Of a DNA stretch of 64,000 nt, positions 55,968 through 64,000 are shown one piece after another. The stretch lies in assembly GCF_030410485.1 (NCBI RefSeq), contig NZ_JAUHHC010000001.1, positions 992,001 to 1,056,000 on the forward strand, read 5' to 3'. The number at the start of each line of letters is the position of its first letter. The stretch's first letter is position 1. The notes under the pieces were generated by a model, which was not told the DNA's origin, ran no database searches, and saw only the letters and a list, made by a program, of their open reading frames with translations. This DNA comes from Roseateles violae (GTDB taxonomy: Bacteria > Pseudomonadota > Gammaproteobacteria > Burkholderiales > Burkholderiaceae_C). The position numbers and the translations under genes were made by a program.

Positions 55968-57176
55968 ATGAGCTCACCCTGGACCCAAGCCCGCCGCGCC
56001 GCGCGCATGAACCCCTCGATCATCCGCGAGATCCTCAAGGTCACCGAAAAGCCCGGCGTGCTGTCGATGGCCGGCGGCCTGCCCTCGGCCGACACCTTCC
56101 CGGTCGAGGCCTTGAAGGCGGCCTGCGACAAGGTGTTGAGCCAGAACGCCAAGGAGGCGCTGCAGTACGCGGCCAGCGAGGGTTTCGCGCCGCTGCGCCA
56201 ATGGGTGGCCGAGCGCGTCAAGGCGCTGGGCCTGAACGTCTCGCCCGATCAGGTGCTGATCACCACCGGCTCGCAGCAGGGCCTGGATCTGGTCGGCAAG
56301 GTGCTGTGCGACGCCGGCGCGCCGGTGGCCGTCGAGACGCCGACCTATCTCGGCGCGCTGCAGGCCTTCACGCCCTATGAGCCGATCTTCACCAGTCTCG
56401 CTAGCGACGATCAGGGCCCGCTGCCCGAGGCGATCGGCAAGCTGCCGCACGATGCGCCGGGCACGCGTTTCATGTACCTGCTGCCGAACTACCAGAACCC
56501 GACCGGCCGCGTGATGAGCCTCGAGCGCCGCCAGGCCGTGATGGCCGCGGCCCGGGCCGCCGGCGTGCCCATCGTCGAGGACAACCCTTACGGCGATCTG
56601 TGGTTCGACGAGGCACCGCCGCAGGCACTGAGCTCGCTGTGGCCCGAGGGCAGCATCTACCTGGGCTCTTTCTCCAAGGTGCTGACGCCGGGCTTCCGCC
56701 TCGGCTACATCATCGCGCCGACCGAGCTGTACCCGAAGCTGCTGCAGGCCAAGCAGGCGGCCGATCTGCACACGCCGGGCTTCAACCAGCGCGTCGTGCA
56801 CGAGGTCGTCAAGAGCGGCTTCCTCGACCAGCATGTGCCCAAGATCAGCGCGCTCTACAAGGCCAATCGCGACGCGATGGCCGAGGCGCTGCGTCAGCAT
56901 CTGCCCGAGGGCTGCGAGTGGCAGAGCCCGCGCGGCGGCATGTTCTTCTGGATCCGCCTGCCCGAGGGCTTCGACGCGATGGCGCTGCTGCCGAAGGCCG
57001 TCGATGCCGGCATCGCCTTCGTGCCCGGCGCTGCCTTCTATGCGCAGCAGCCCGATCTGCGCACGATGCGCCTGTCCTTCGTCACGCTGACGCCCGAACT
57101 GATCCGCGACGGCGTCGCCATCCTCGGCCGCGTGCTGCGCGAGGCGCTGAACGCGCCGCAAGAGCCGACCCCGTGA
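55968..57176 (+). CDS. PLP-dependent aminotransferase (2-aminoadipate/LysN-like, class I fold)
   Basis: A 402-residue fold-type I aminotransferase of the 2-aminoadipate/LysN or MocR-catalytic-domain branch. It begins SIIREILKVTEKPGVLSMAG. The PLP lysine is in GSFSKVLTPGFRLGYI, and the asparagine in LLPNYQNPTG. It moves amino groups between an amino acid and 2-oxoglutarate. ATG 55968 is preferred over the in-frame GTG at 55953. It is in the same operon as the racemase and PhzF; the substrate is unknown. Confidence 0.87.
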   Translation: MSSPWTQARRAARMNPSIIREILKVTEKPGVLSMAGGLPSADTFPVEALKAACDKVLSQNAKEALQYAASEGFAPLRQWVAERVKALGLNVSPDQVLITTGSQQGLDLVGKVLCDAGAPVAVETPTYLGALQAFTPYEPIFTSLASDDQGPLPEAIGKLPHDAPGTRFMYLLPNYQNPTGRVMSLERRQAVMAAARAAGVPIVEDNPYGDLWFDEAPPQALSSLWPEGSIYLGSFSKVLTPGFRLGYIIAPTELYPKLLQAKQAADLHTPGFNQRVVHEVVKSGFLDQHVPKISALYKANRDAMAEALRQHLPEGCEWQSPRGGMFFWIRLPEGFDAMALLPKAVDAGIAFVPGAAFYAQQPDLRTMRLSFVTLTPELIRDGVAILGRVLREALNAPQEPTP

Positions 57177-57260
57177 TGAGGGCGGCGGCGCGGGCGATAT
57201 CCAGCAGAGAGACTGCCCGGCCGCTGCCTTTTCTGCAAACGAATCTTCCATGAGGTCGTG

Positions 57261-58103
57261 ATGAGTCAGCTGCGCCGTTTCCTGCAAGTCGATGTGTTCA
57301 CCGATCAGCCGCTGAAGGGCAATCCGCTGGCCGTCGTCGTCGATGCCGAAGGCCTGAGCGAGGCCGAGATGGCCGCATTCGCGCGCTGGACCAATCTCAG
57401 CGAGACCACCTTTCTGCTGCCGCCGACCGATCCGACGGCCGACTACCGCGTGCGCATCTTCACGCCGGGCGGCGAGCTGCCCTTTGCCGGCCATCCGACC
57501 CTGGGCTCGGCCCATGCCTTCATCGCCAGCGGTGGCGATGCGAAGAAGCCGGGCCGCCTGGTCCAGCAATGCGCGATCGGCCTGGTGACGATCCGGCGCG
57601 AGGGCGCGCGCCTGGCCTTCGACGCGCCGCCGCTGAAGAGGAGCGGCCCGGTCGAGGACGCGGCGCTGCGCGCGCAGGCGGCGCGCTCGCTGCGCCTGGC
57701 CGAGGACGAGCTGCTGGACCTGGTCTGGGTCGACAACGGCCCGGGCTGGATGGCCGCGCGCTTGCGCGACGCGGCGACGGTGCTGGCGCTGCAGCCCGAT
57801 TTCGTCGCGATGAAGGGGCTGAAGCTGGGCGTCGTCGGCGCCTATCCGGCCGGCGCCCCCGAGCAGTTCGAGGTGCGCGCCTTCGTGCCCGACCTGGGCG
57901 TGCCCGAGGATCCGGTGACCGGCAGCCTGAACGCCGGTCTGGCCTTGTGGCTGCAGGGGGCGGGTCTTGCGCCCGATCGCTACATCGCCGGCCAGGGTGC
58001 CGCGCTGGGCCGGGCCGGCAAGGTGCATGTGCTGCGCGAGGGCGGGCATTGCTGGATAGGCGGCGACGTGCAGCCGCTGGTCCATGGCCAGTTGAGGCTC
58101 TGA
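57261..58103 (+). CDS. PhzF family isomerase-like protein
   Basis: A 280-residue protein of the PhzF/diaminopimelate-epimerase fold. It begins QVDVFTDQPLKGNPLAVVVD. The catalytic glutamate is in TNLSETTFLLP. FTPGGELPFAGHPTLGSAH is the family signature. PhzF enzymes isomerise small acids; only some take part in phenazine synthesis, and no other phz gene is here. GAGG precedes the ATG; a GTG at 57258 is adjacent. The next gene starts inside its stop (TGATG). Confidence 0.87.
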   Translation: MSQLRRFLQVDVFTDQPLKGNPLAVVVDAEGLSEAEMAAFARWTNLSETTFLLPPTDPTADYRVRIFTPGGELPFAGHPTLGSAHAFIASGGDAKKPGRLVQQCAIGLVTIRREGARLAFDAPPLKRSGPVEDAALRAQAARSLRLAEDELLDLVWVDNGPGWMAARLRDAATVLALQPDFVAMKGLKLGVVGAYPAGAPEQFEVRAFVPDLGVPEDPVTGSLNAGLALWLQGAGLAPDRYIAGQGAALGRAGKVHVLREGGHCWIGGDVQPLVHGQLRL

Positions 58104-58693
58104 TGGTGATGGAGCTCGATCATCTGGTCGTCGGTGCCGCCACGCTCGATGAAGGCATTGCCTGGTGCGAACGGGTGCTGGGCGTCACGCCCGCGCCAGG
58201 CGGCCGGCATGCGCTGATGGGCACGCACAACCGGCTGCTGAACATCAGCGCACCGGCCTATCCGCGCACCTATCTGGAGATCATCGCGATCGATCCGGAG
58301 GCGCCCGGGCCGCAGGGCCGCGCGCGCTGGTTCGATCTGGATCAGCCGGCGCTGCAGGCGGCGCTGCGCGAGCGCGGGCCGGGCCTGATCCACTGGGTCT
58401 CGCGCGTCGCCAGCCTTGACGCGAGCCTGGCGCAATGGCAGGGCGAGGGCATAGACGGCGGCGAGCCGGTCGCGGCCTCGCGCGGGAGCTTGAGCTGGCG
58501 CATCGCGCTGCGGCCCGATGGCCGGCGCCTGCGCCGCGAGGGCCTGCCGCTGCTGATCGAATGGGGCGCCGCGCATCCGAGCGACACGCTGCCGGCCTGC
58601 GGCGTGCAATTGCTCAGCTTCGAGGCGCGCGACGGCCTGTCGGCCCGGCTGGCGACGCCAGGCGGCGAGCTGCGGCTGGAGCTGCTGGCATGA
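58103..58693 (+). CDS. VOC/glyoxalase-like domain protein
   Basis: A 196-residue protein beginning ELDHLVVGAATLDEGIAW, which matches the Glyoxalase-like domain family (a VOC relative). A middle part contains LLNISAPAYPRTYLEIIAI with a possible metal-ligand glutamate. The C-terminal half is a second similar fold with LPLLIEWGAAHPS. The function is unknown. It is coupled on both sides by overlapping start and stop codons within the amino-acid operon. Confidence 0.8.
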   Translation: MVMELDHLVVGAATLDEGIAWCERVLGVTPAPGGRHALMGTHNRLLNISAPAYPRTYLEIIAIDPEAPGPQGRARWFDLDQPALQAALRERGPGLIHWVSRVASLDASLAQWQGEGIDGGEPVAASRGSLSWRIALRPDGRRLRREGLPLLIEWGAAHPSDTLPACGVQLLSFEARDGLSARLATPGGELRLELLA

Positions 58694-59406
58694 CGGCCAC
58701 CCTGGACCTGTTCCGCGAGGATGCGCAGCTGCGCGAATGCAGGGCGCAGCTGCTGCGCGCTGACGAGCGCGGCCTGCTGCTCGATCGCACGGTCTTCTAT
58801 CCGCAGGGCGGCGGCCAGGCCGGCGATGCCGGCGTGCTGGAGCTGGCGGACGGCCGGCTGATCGTCATCGCCGATACCAGGAAGGGCGAGGGCGGCGAGA
58901 TCCTGCACCTGCCCGCCGGCGGCCAGGACCTGAGCGCTCTGCAGACCGGCGCCATCGTGCGCGCGCGCATCGACTGGTCGCGCCGCTTTGCCCATATGCG
59001 CTTCCACACGGCCACGCATCTGCTGTGCGCGCTGGTGCCGCATCCGGTCGACGGCTGCTCGATCACGGCCGGCTATGCGCGGCTGGACTTCCATATGAGC
59101 GAGGCGCTGGACAAGGAGCAGCTCAGCGCCGGCCTCGCGCGCCTGGTCGCCGAGGCGCATCCGGTCGGCCACAGCTGGATCAGCGAGGAGGAACTCGACG
59201 CCAATCCGGGCCTGGTGCGCAGCATGAGCGTGCAACCGCCGCGCGGCATGGGCCGGGTGCGTGTGCTGAAGATCGACGGCGTCGATCTGCAGCCTTGTGG
59301 CGGGACGCATGTGTCGAATACCGCCGAGATCGGTTCGGTCGTGGTCACCAAGATTGAGAAGAAGAGTGCGATGACCCGCAGGGTCGTGCTGGGCTTCGCG
59401 TCATGA
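58690..59406 (+). CDS. Alanyl-tRNA editing protein (AlaX-like)
   Basis: A 238-residue free-standing editing domain. The zinc motifs are HTATHLLCA (HxxxH) and CGGTHVSN. It opens with TVFYPQGGGQAGD, matching AlaRS editing domains. AlaX proteins remove serine or glycine wrongly attached to tRNA-Ala. Its place in an operon with a racemase, an aminotransferase and an exporter suggests protection of translation when an unusual amino acid builds up; that is inferred. ATGA overlaps join it to both neighbours. Confidence 0.9.
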   Translation: MTATLDLFREDAQLRECRAQLLRADERGLLLDRTVFYPQGGGQAGDAGVLELADGRLIVIADTRKGEGGEILHLPAGGQDLSALQTGAIVRARIDWSRRFAHMRFHTATHLLCALVPHPVDGCSITAGYARLDFHMSEALDKEQLSAGLARLVAEAHPVGHSWISEEELDANPGLVRSMSVQPPRGMGRVRVLKIDGVDLQPCGGTHVSNTAEIGSVVVTKIEKKSAMTRRVVLGFAS

Positions 59407-60014
59407 AACTGATCGGCAAGTCGGCGTCGATCAATGTCCGCAAGGTCTTGTGGACCTGTGCCGAACTGGGCCTGGCGCCCGAGCGCGAGGAACAACCCGA
59501 TCTGGCCGCGCCGGCCTTCCGGGCGCTGAACCCGAACGCGATGGTGCCGGTGCTGCTCGATGGCGACTTCGTGCTGTGGGAGTCGAACAGCATCTGCCGC
59601 TATCTGGCCGGCCGCGCGGGACGCAGCGATCTGCTGCCGAGCGAGCCGCGCGAGCGGGCGCGGGTCGAGCAGTGGATGGACTGGCAGGCCGGCGAGTTCA
59701 ACAACAGCTGGCGCTATGCCTTCATGAGCCTGGTGCGGCAAAGCCCCGCCCATCAAGACCCGGCCCTGCTGGCCGCCGGCGTCGCCGGCTGGCACCGCCA
59801 TGCGGCGATCCTGGCGCGCCGGCTGGATGAAACCGGCGCCTATGCGGCCGGGGAGCGCTTCACGCTGGCCGACGTGGTGCTGGGTCTGTCGGTGCACCGC
59901 TGGCGCGCCGCGCCGCTGCCCGAGCGGCCGGCGTTGCCGGCGCTCGAACGCTATCTTGAGCGACTGGGCGAGCGAGAGGGTTTTGTCCGCTGGGGCCTGA
60001 ACGGCGGACCTTGA
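59403..60014 (+). CDS. Glutathione S-transferase family protein
   Basis: A 203-residue GST. The N-terminal thioredoxin-like domain (1-80) begins KLIGKSASINVRKVLWTCAE and has the cis-proline and glutathione loop MVPVLLDGDFVLWESNSI. The C-terminal helical domain follows. It is the last gene of the seven-gene run and overlaps alaX (ATGA at 59403-59406). It joins glutathione to an electrophile or isomerises a small compound; the substrate is unknown. Confidence 0.88.
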   Translation: MKLIGKSASINVRKVLWTCAELGLAPEREEQPDLAAPAFRALNPNAMVPVLLDGDFVLWESNSICRYLAGRAGRSDLLPSEPRERARVEQWMDWQAGEFNNSWRYAFMSLVRQSPAHQDPALLAAGVAGWHRHAAILARRLDETGAYAAGERFTLADVVLGLSVHRWRAAPLPERPALPALERYLERLGEREGFVRWGLNGGP

Positions 60015-60020
60015 ATTCTT

Positions 60021-60111
60021 CGGGCCGAGCGCCGGGCCGCTCCCAAGCCGGCCCGCCTGGCGATGCGCTTGCCGGTCGATCCGGCAAGCATCGCCGTCTC
60101 CTCGGGGGACC
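60021..60111 (-). repeat. Dispersed intergenic repeat, copy 2 (inverted)
   Basis: Reverse complement of the element at 14337-14426, with only a few changes over about 90 bases. The hairpin is 60067-60075 with 60081-60089, loop TCGAT. It lies between the convergent GST and cytochrome c' genes. Confidence 0.8.
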
Positions 60112-60154
60112 GACTGCGCCCTCGGCGTTCAGCACGAGGGCACAGGCGAGGGGT

Positions 60155-60607
60155 TCACTTCTCCCGGTAGTTGTCGTGGCAGGCCTTGCAGCTCTTGCCC
60201 ACCTCGCCGACGGCGACCTTGATCTGGTCCAAGCTGCCGCTCTTGGCGGCGGCATCGAGCTTGACGACCTCGGCCTGCATCTTCTCCGCCGCCTCGCGGA
60301 ACTTCGGGGCTTCCTTCCAGATCTCGGGCTTGGCCTTGGTGTTGCCCAGGTCCGTGCCCTCGCCGAAGGCGCTGTAGGGCAGCTTGGAAACCAGCAGCAC
60401 GATCTCGGCATTGGCGGCGGCGGCCTTGGCGTCGAAGGGCGCCTTGCCCTGGGCCATCGCGGCGATGCGGCCGAAATGATTGCCCATCAGCGTGAACGCG
60501 GCCTGGCGGTACTTGATCGCGTCTTCGGGCTTCTGGAACTGCGCGTGAGCCGGTGCACAGATCCCGGCCGCGCAGGCCAGGGCGAACAGGGTTTGCTTCA
60601 TCATCAT
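60155..60607 (-). CDS. Cytochrome c' (class II cytochrome c)
   Basis: A 150-residue periplasmic cytochrome. Residues 1-22 form a signal peptide (ending PAHAQ). The mature part is a four-helix bundle with IKYRQAAFTLMGNHFGRIA at the start, and the haem site CKACH lies near the C-terminus, the class II arrangement. Cytochromes c' bind NO and protect against nitrosative stress. AAGGA lies 7 bases before the first of three consecutive ATGs. It is divergent from a cytochrome b gene, with 125 bases between starts. Confidence 0.92.
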   Translation of the reverse strand: MMMKQTLFALACAAGICAPAHAQFQKPEDAIKYRQAAFTLMGNHFGRIAAMAQGKAPFDAKAAAANAEIVLLVSKLPYSAFGEGTDLGNTKAKPEIWKEAPKFREAAEKMQAEVVKLDAAAKSGSLDQIKVAVGEVGKSCKACHDNYREK

Positions 60608-60732
60608 GCTGGCATCCTTCGATGGTTTTTGAGTGGCGGCCGACAGCCGGTCCGGCCGCGCGACCGAGTGTAGTGAAGCTGCGCAGATTTGGCTGCTGCG
60701 TTATCGTTGGCGCCCATCGGAAGGATTTGTGC

Positions 60733-61419
60733 ATGGCTGAGGGCTTGCTTCAGAAGGTCAGGATCTGGGATCTGCCGACGCGGCTGTTCCACTGGGCGCT
60801 GGTGCTGTGCGTGATCGGCTCGGTCGCCAGCGCCAAGCTCGGCGGCAATGCGATGGTCTGGCATATGCGCCTGGGCTATGCGGTGCTGGCGCTGCTGGGC
60901 TTCCGCATCCTCTGGGGCCTGTTCGGCGGCCACTGGTCGCGCTTCTCGGCCTTTCTGTACGGCCCGGCGGCGCTGATCCGCTATCTGCGCGGCCGGCCGC
61001 GGCCCGACGATCATTTCGAGGTCGGCCACAGCCCGCTGGGCGCGGTCTCGGTGCTGGCCATGCTGGTCTGGATCCTCTTGCAGGTGGGGTCGGGTCTGAT
61101 CGCCGACGACGAGATCGCGACCACGGGCCCGCTGATCCGCTTCGTCAGCGGCGAGGTCAGCCTGGCCTGGACCTCGTATCACAAGAGCTGGGGCCAATGG
61201 GGGCTGTACGCGCTGGTGAGCCTGCATGTGCTGGCCATCCTCTATTACCGGCTGGGCAGGGGCCGCAATCTGCTGGGCGCCATGTTCAGCGGCGACAAGC
61301 ATTTGTCGGTCCAGGTGCCGGCGGCGCGCGATTCGCTGGCGACGCGGCTGTTCGCGCTGACCCTGCTGGGCGCCTGCGCGGCGGCGGTCTATCTGCTGGT
61401 GAGCCTGGAGACGCCCTGA
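60733..61419 (+). CDS. Cytochrome b/b6 (b561-type) domain protein
   Basis: A 228-residue membrane protein with four transmembrane helices of the Cytochrom_B_N/b561 type. It begins VRIWDLPTRLFHWALVLCV (first haem histidine), and later HMRLGYAVLALLGFRILWG and SLHVLAILYYRLGRG carry further ligands. It probably passes electrons between the quinone pool and the cytochrome c' encoded divergently; pairing of these two genes is common. AAGGA precedes the ATG. Confidence 0.88.
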   Translation: MAEGLLQKVRIWDLPTRLFHWALVLCVIGSVASAKLGGNAMVWHMRLGYAVLALLGFRILWGLFGGHWSRFSAFLYGPAALIRYLRGRPRPDDHFEVGHSPLGAVSVLAMLVWILLQVGSGLIADDEIATTGPLIRFVSGEVSLAWTSYHKSWGQWGLYALVSLHVLAILYYRLGRGRNLLGAMFSGDKHLSVQVPAARDSLATRLFALTLLGACAAAVYLLVSLETP

Positions 61420-61450
61420 AGCGCGCACCCAATCAGTAAACTGCGGCCCG

Positions 61451-61939
61451 ATGGACAGCCCCGAGATACGCCTGATCGTCCCCGACACCGCCGAGGATTG
61501 GGAGGCGGCACGCGCGATCCTGCGCGACTACAGCGCCAGCCTGGCCATCGATCTGTGCTTCCAGAACTTCGAGGCCGAACTGGCCGGCCTGCCGGGCGAC
61601 TATGCGCCGCCCTCGGGCATCCTGCTGCTCGCCCTGGTCGATGGCCAGGTGGCCGGCTGCGGCGGCTTTCGCAATCTGCCCGATGTCGACTATCCGAACG
61701 CCTGCGAGATGAAGCGGCTGTTCGTGCGTCCGGCCTTTCGCCGCTTCGGCCTCGGCCGCCTGCTGGCGCAGGCCTTGATCGACCGCGCCACCGAGGCCGG
61801 CTATTCGGCGATGCTGCTGGACACGCTGGACGATATGGAAGCCGCGCGCGGTCTCTACGAGAGCCTGGGCTTTGAGTCGGTGCCGCCCTACTACTTCAAC
61901 CCGATCCCGGGTGCCCATTATCTGAAGACCGATCTCTGA
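61451..61939 (+). CDS. GNAT family N-acetyltransferase
   Basis: A 162-residue GNAT protein. The acetyl-CoA loop is in EMKRLFVRPAFRRFGLGRLL (RRFGLG, the Q/RxxGxG/A pattern), followed by helix and strand in GYSAMLLDTLDDMEAARGLY. The acceptor is unknown. It stands between the cytochrome b gene and a 20-bp palindrome. Confidence 0.85.
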   Translation: MDSPEIRLIVPDTAEDWEAARAILRDYSASLAIDLCFQNFEAELAGLPGDYAPPSGILLLALVDGQVAGCGGFRNLPDVDYPNACEMKRLFVRPAFRRFGLGRLLAQALIDRATEAGYSAMLLDTLDDMEAARGLYESLGFESVPPYYFNPIPGAHYLKTDL

Positions 61940-61941
61940 GC

Positions 61942-61961
61942 CTCGCGCTTGCAAGCGCGAG
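61942..61961. terminator. 20-bp palindrome after the GNAT gene
   Basis: CTCGCGCTTG-CAAGCGCGAG is a perfect 10-bp inverted repeat with no loop gap, 2 bases after the GNAT stop. It may be a transcript end, but no T-run follows; it could also be a protein site for the downstream SMP-30 gene. Confidence 0.45.
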
Positions 61962-62010
61962 CGGCGGCCGAATTTGAGTTACCGGCGATTACGGGCTTAG
62001 CATCGCCGGC

Positions 62011-62925
62011 ATGACGATCAGCGACAACCAGCTCTACCGGGTCGAAGCGGCCCATCCCGCCCCCGCCACCCTAGGCGAATCGCCGCTGTGGAGCGCGGCC
62101 GAGCAATGCCTTTACTACGTCGACATTGCCGAGCGCCGGGTCTTGCGCTTCGACCCGGCCGACGGTGCGCTGCGCCATTGGCAGCTCGACGCCGAGCCCG
62201 GCTGCATCGCGCTCTTGGCCGATGGCGCGCTGGCGGTCGCGCAGCGCAATGGCCTGTGGCGGCTCGATCCGGCCACGGGCGCCCACACGCAAGTCGCCGC
62301 GGCGCCATTCGACAGCGCGAAGCAGCGCTTCAACGACGGCAAGCCCGATGGAGCGGGGCGGCTGTGGATCGGCACGATCGACGATGCGCGGCTGCCGCAG
62401 GCGACGCTGTACCGCTGGGCCGATGGCGGCTTCGCGGCGATGGCGGGCGGCATCGTCACCTCGAACGGCCTGGCCTGGAGCCCGGACCAAGGCCGGCTCT
62501 ACTGGTCGGACACCAAGGCGCATGAGATCTACCGCCTGGACTTCGATCCGGCCGCCGGGGCGATCGGCGAGCGCCAGCTGTTCGCCAAGTTCGCGCCGCG
62601 CGCGGCCGAGCAGTCGCTCGACGAGTACGGCGGCCGGCCCGATGGTGCCGCGGTCGACGTCGAGGGCTGCTACTGGGTCGCGATGTACGAGGGACAGCGC
62701 CTGTTGCGCCTGTCGCCCGACGGGGAACTGCTGCGCGAGATCCGCCTGCCGGTGCGCTGCCCGACGATGCCGGCCTTTGGCGGCCCCGATCTGCGCACGG
62801 TGTACCTGACGACGGCCCGCGAGAAGCGCCCGGCCGCGGAACTGGCGGCCCAAGCCTGGGCCGGCTGTCTGCTGCGGCTGCGCGTCGAGGTGGCCGGATT
62901 GCCGGCGAATATTGCCCGTCTGTAA
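62011..62925 (+). CDS. SMP-30/gluconolactonase/LRE family protein
   Basis: A 304-residue six-bladed beta-propeller lactonase. Motifs include LGESPLWSAAEQCLYYVDI (metal glutamate), QRFNDGKPDGAGRLWIGT (asparagine and first blade) and SNGLAWSPDQGRLYWSDT. The motif DGAAVDVEGCYWVAMY carries a metal aspartate. It hydrolyses sugar lactones such as gluconolactone or arabinolactone, a cytosolic step in sugar-acid breakdown. No sugar operon is adjacent. Confidence 0.9.
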   Translation: MTISDNQLYRVEAAHPAPATLGESPLWSAAEQCLYYVDIAERRVLRFDPADGALRHWQLDAEPGCIALLADGALAVAQRNGLWRLDPATGAHTQVAAAPFDSAKQRFNDGKPDGAGRLWIGTIDDARLPQATLYRWADGGFAAMAGGIVTSNGLAWSPDQGRLYWSDTKAHEIYRLDFDPAAGAIGERQLFAKFAPRAAEQSLDEYGGRPDGAAVDVEGCYWVAMYEGQRLLRLSPDGELLREIRLPVRCPTMPAFGGPDLRTVYLTTAREKRPAAELAAQAWAGCLLRLRVEVAGLPANIARL

Positions 62926-63004
62926 AGCGCCTGCCAGAACTTGGCGCGCCCGACAAGGGCGCCGCGCGCCGGGGGACCAGAAGGCTACATCAACAGCCCT
63001 GGCG

Positions 63005-63030
63005 GGAAACCGCGGGTTTCCACATATAAT
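63005..63030 (+). promoter_or_regulatory. Promoter region of the atp operon
   Basis: TATAAT at 63025-63030 is a perfect -10 box, 34 bases before atpI. Just upstream, GGAAACC-GCG-GGTTTCC (63005-63021) is a perfect 7-bp inverted repeat in the place of the -35/spacer region. No good -35 box is seen, which suggests that a regulator may bind the inverted repeat. Confidence 0.6.
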
Positions 63031-63063
63031 CTTTGGGTTTTGCCGACTGCCATCCCGATTGCC

Positions 63064-64000
<937 letters not shown>

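Noticed and set aside
57258-58103. A phenazine biosynthesis cluster suggested by the PhzF protein
   Set aside because: No phzA, phzB, phzD, phzE or phzG genes are present, and PhzF-family members are widespread with other roles.

Overview
The window is high-GC, gene-dense DNA from a betaproteobacterium of the order Burkholderiales. Supporting markers are the betaproteobacterial-type glutamate-cysteine ligase, methionine synthase split into two genes, a PhaM-like polyhydroxyalkanoate granule protein, a DUF3567 protein, a TorF-type porin joined to glnK-amtB, an exosortase-associated acyltransferase and the atpI-atpB order. The gene content resembles the Rubrivivax/Leptothrix/Roseateles group (Sphaerotilaceae); that finer placement is inference. 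It is chromosomal. I saw no rRNA, tRNA, CRISPR array, prophage or intact insertion sequence.

Layout. 1-3.4 kb: end of a class V aminotransferase, a lipoprotein RidA, a LysE exporter and a CYTH-CHAD protein. 3.4-9.2 kb: an IclR regulator divergent from five overlapping genes (SDR, flavin monooxygenase, bile-acid-type symporter, epimerase, EamA transporter), a candidate catabolic or modification operon. 9.2-13.9 kb, minus strand: a decayed solute-binding pseudogene, a FIST sensor, PhaM, MarC, TraB/GumN and a membrane retropepsin. 13.9-18.3 kb: a VOC protein, a tandem AAA+ ATPase, DUF3567 and DUF3108 proteins. 18.4-23.3 kb: FAH-family hydrolase, nucleoside hydrolase, DUF4197, ProQ, an SPFH protein and a rhodanese. 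23.3-28.6 kb: the two metH halves separated by an opposed degenerate HD-GYP gene; the second half sits behind an S-adenosylhomocysteine (SAH) riboswitch. 28.7-33.9 kb: glycine-zipper protein, comM, then a torF-glnK-amtB operon with visible NtrC and sigma-54 sites. 33.9-43.2 kb: gshA, kup, an exosortase-type acyltransferase, a class II glutamine amidotransferase, BenE, gshB and a FUSC protein. 43.2-45.9 kb: a cupin and the glutathione-dependent formaldehyde pair. 45.9-51.8 kb: FAD monooxygenase divergent from MarR plus a Bug binding protein, an HDOD protein and Uup. 51.9-60.0 kb: a hydratase and a MocR regulator divergent from a compact seven-gene amino-acid operon. 60.1-64.0 kb: cytochrome c', cytochrome b, GNAT, SMP-30 and the start of the atp operon.

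The genes fall into connected themes. Glutathione is made by gshA and gshB and used by the class III alcohol dehydrogenase, the formylglutathione hydrolase and a GST. The methyl cycle is represented by split metH under an SAH sensor. Ammonium uptake is controlled through NtrC and PII. Two compact operons (4.3-9.2 kb and 54.3-60.0 kb), each with a divergent regulator and a candidate operator, are the best places to look for an uncharacterised pathway. Non-coding structure is also notable. A repeat of about 90 bp with a strong hairpin occurs twice, with a more diverged third copy, always between convergent genes. A separate perfect 25-bp inverted repeat covers the comM stop codon.
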